This document shows, one piece after another, positions 13,494-14,611 of a stretch of 14,611 bases of DNA. The stretch comes from CAKSIN01 sp964423705 (lineage in GTDB: Bacteria; Bacillota; Clostridia; UMGS1810), in the NCBI GenBank assembly GCA_964423705.1, contig CAYRGA010000042.1:1-14611 (forward strand), written 5' to 3'. The notes beneath the pieces were generated by a model. It did no database searches. It saw only the letters and a list, made by a program, of their open reading frames with translations, and was not told the origin of the DNA. Made by a program: the position numbers and the translations under genes. The stretch's first letter is position 1; every line of letters begins with the position of its first letter.

Positions 13494-13554
13494 TTGCTGA
13501 TTACCTCCCGATACATAAGCTATATATGAAAAGCTTTAATAACAATATTTAATC

Positions 13555-13594
13555 ATACGGATATTTGCCGCATAATGCGGCATGATATACATAC
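13555..13594 (-). promoter_or_regulatory. Extended hairpin in the lysA leader
   Basis: The inner stem TGCCGCA/TGCGGCA (13566-13572 and 13576-13582) has a 3-nt loop. It is extended, after a small internal loop, by GTATGTATAT with ATATCCGTAT (complements of 13585-13594 and 13555-13564), which pair with two G-U and one mismatch. It begins about 6 nt after the predicted transcript start, so it could protect the 5' end or control expression. No T run follows it, so it is not a classic terminator. Confidence 0.5.
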
Positions 13595-13606
13595 CCATAT
13601 TAAAAT

Positions 13607-13635
13607 ATTATATCATTCATTTTTAAATGTGTCAA
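13607..13635 (-). promoter_or_regulatory. Consensus sigma-A promoter of the lysA operon
   Basis: TTGACA (complement of 13630-13635), 17 nt, TATAAT (complement of 13607-13612), with TGA before the -10 (extended -10). It is a perfect match in both boxes and lies 30 bases beyond the uppP stop. There is no clear terminator between uppP and this promoter, so read-through from uppP may add to it. Confidence 0.88.
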
Positions 13636-13665
13636 TTTGTTAAAATGTAAAATTTCTTTGAATTT

Positions 13666-14481
13666 TCAGAATTTAATTAGGAAATACGCAAGTACCAGTA
13701 TTCCAAGCACTATTCTGTAATATCCGAAGCCTTTAAAATCATGTTTTCTGACATAACTTACGAGGAACTTAACCGAAAGCATCGAAACGACATATGCGGT
13801 TACCATTGCGATTAACAGCAAAGCCCACTCTCCGCCGGTCATTACATAATCATTTGAAATGATTTTTAAAAAGCTTACTCCGAACATTACGGGAATGGCA
13901 AGGAAAAATGAGAACTCGGCAGCTATTTCTCTGGAACAGCCTATGAGTATCGCACCGAGGATTGTTGCTCCGGAGCGAGAGGTGCCCGGTACTATGGAAA
14001 GCACCTGAAATGCGCCTATCAAAAGTGCTGTTTTATACGTCATGTCATTCATATTGGTTATACGCGGTGATTTATTTGCCTTTTCGGCGAAAATGAATGC
14101 AATACCGTAAATGATAAGCATGGCACTTACCACGTACGGAGTTGAGATTTTATCCATTTCATCATTAAACAGCAAGCCAATCACAGCCGCAGGTATGCAT
14201 GCCGCTATAACTTTAAACCACATATGCCAGGTATCGGCTTTTTCCGTAGCTGTTTTTGAATGGGAAAACGGGTTCAATTTTCTGAAATAAAGCGTAGCTA
14301 TAGCCAAAATAGCACCGAGCTGGATGACATAAAGGTAAATCTGAGAGCCGAAAAAGCCCTTATCGGTTTTCATAAATTCATTCACAAGTATCATGTGTCC
14401 GGTCGAGCTTATGGGAAGCCACTCGGTTATACCTTCCACAATTCCCAGAATCAGCGTCTGGATAAAAGATAAAAATGACAT
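13666..14481 (-). CDS. uppP: Undecaprenyl-diphosphatase (UppP/BacA)
   Basis: A 271-residue polytopic membrane enzyme that dephosphorylates undecaprenyl diphosphate so the lipid carrier can be reused for peptidoglycan and other wall polymers; extra copies give bacitracin tolerance. Both signatures are intact: VEGITEWLPISSTGHMIL (15-32), with the catalytic glutamates E16 and E20 and H29, and VPGTSRSGATI (164-174) with R169. The length and six to eight hydrophobic segments fit the family. AAAAGGAG (complement of 14490-14497) precedes the ATG by eight bases. It is transcribed alone or with read-through into lysA. Confidence 0.96.
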   Translation of the reverse strand: MSFLSFIQTLILGIVEGITEWLPISSTGHMILVNEFMKTDKGFFGSQIYLYVIQLGAILAIATLYFRKLNPFSHSKTATEKADTWHMWFKVIAACIPAAVIGLLFNDEMDKISTPYVVSAMLIIYGIAFIFAEKANKSPRITNMNDMTYKTALLIGAFQVLSIVPGTSRSGATILGAILIGCSREIAAEFSFFLAIPVMFGVSFLKIISNDYVMTGGEWALLLIAMVTAYVVSMLSVKFLVSYVRKHDFKGFGYYRIVLGILVLAYFLIKF

Positions 14482-14512
14482 AAAAATGCTCCTTTTATAA
14501 AAATATACTTTT

Positions 14513-14541
14513 ATTTTAACATAGAAAATATCATACGTAAA
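14513..14541 (-). promoter_or_regulatory. Promoter of uppP
   Basis: On the - strand: TTTACG (complement of 14536-14541), 17 nt, TAAAAT (complement of 14513-14518) with an upstream TGT, giving an extended -10. The leader would be about 25 nt. The remaining 70 bases to the window edge show only an A/T-rich stretch with the short palindrome AAAACGTTTT. Confidence 0.6.
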
Positions 14542-14611
14542 GAAAAATTATTTTATAATAAAAACGTTTTGTTGAATATGCCATGGTCAATATGTACAGT
14601 CTATATTAAAC

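Overview
The window looks like chromosomal DNA from a low-to-moderate G+C, endospore-forming member of the Clostridia. Three lines of sequence evidence support this: spmA, spmB and a GerW/YtfJ-type gene are present; the segment lysA / M50 protease / scpA / scpB resembles the lysA-scpA-scpB-spmA-spmB neighbourhood known from Bacillus; and Shine-Dalgarno sequences are strong (GGAGG-type) with A+T-rich TTGACA/TATAAT promoters. No species can be named from the sequence alone. There are no rRNA or tRNA genes, CRISPR arrays or intact mobile elements.

Layout. 81-830 (+): a small APH-fold kinase-like protein with its own terminator. 1085-2371 (+): a secreted, membrane-anchored homologue of D,D-carboxypeptidases that has lost the catalytic serine and the SxN motif. 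2476-4038 (-): an ADP-ribosylglycohydrolase-family protein, convergent with the previous gene across a long nested hairpin. 4339-6039 (+): a BlaR1/MecR1-type M56 membrane peptidase fused to a LytR-CpsA-Psr (LCP) domain, behind a promoter that carries BlaI/MecI-like dyads, with no blaI gene beside it. 6137-7432 (-): metY, with a long leader that encodes a possible 19-residue peptide ending Arg-Met-Cys-Leu. 7811-8898 (+): the spmA-spmB spore-maturation pair. 9021-13493 (-): a tight six-gene operon transcribed lysA, M50 protease, scpA, scpB, DUF2953 gene, gerW. 13666-14481 (-): uppP with its own promoter.

How the genes fit together. Much of the window concerns the cell envelope and spores. LysA makes lysine from meso-diaminopimelate, a cell-wall precursor. 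UppP recycles the undecaprenyl carrier. The LCP domain belongs to a family that attaches glycopolymers to the wall. The dead carboxypeptidase homologue may bind wall material. SpmA/SpmB and GerW act in spore maturation and germination. ScpA/ScpB are the non-SMC subunits of condensin.

Most worth a second look: (1) the metY leader, where a Cys/Met-ending mini-ORF stops inside one arm of a perfect 9-bp inverted repeat whose other arm lies between the metY Shine-Dalgarno and its start codon; (2) the M56-LCP fusion, with a near-ideal internal ribosome binding site that would release a free LCP protein, and BlaI-like operators; (3) the pseudo-carboxypeptidase.
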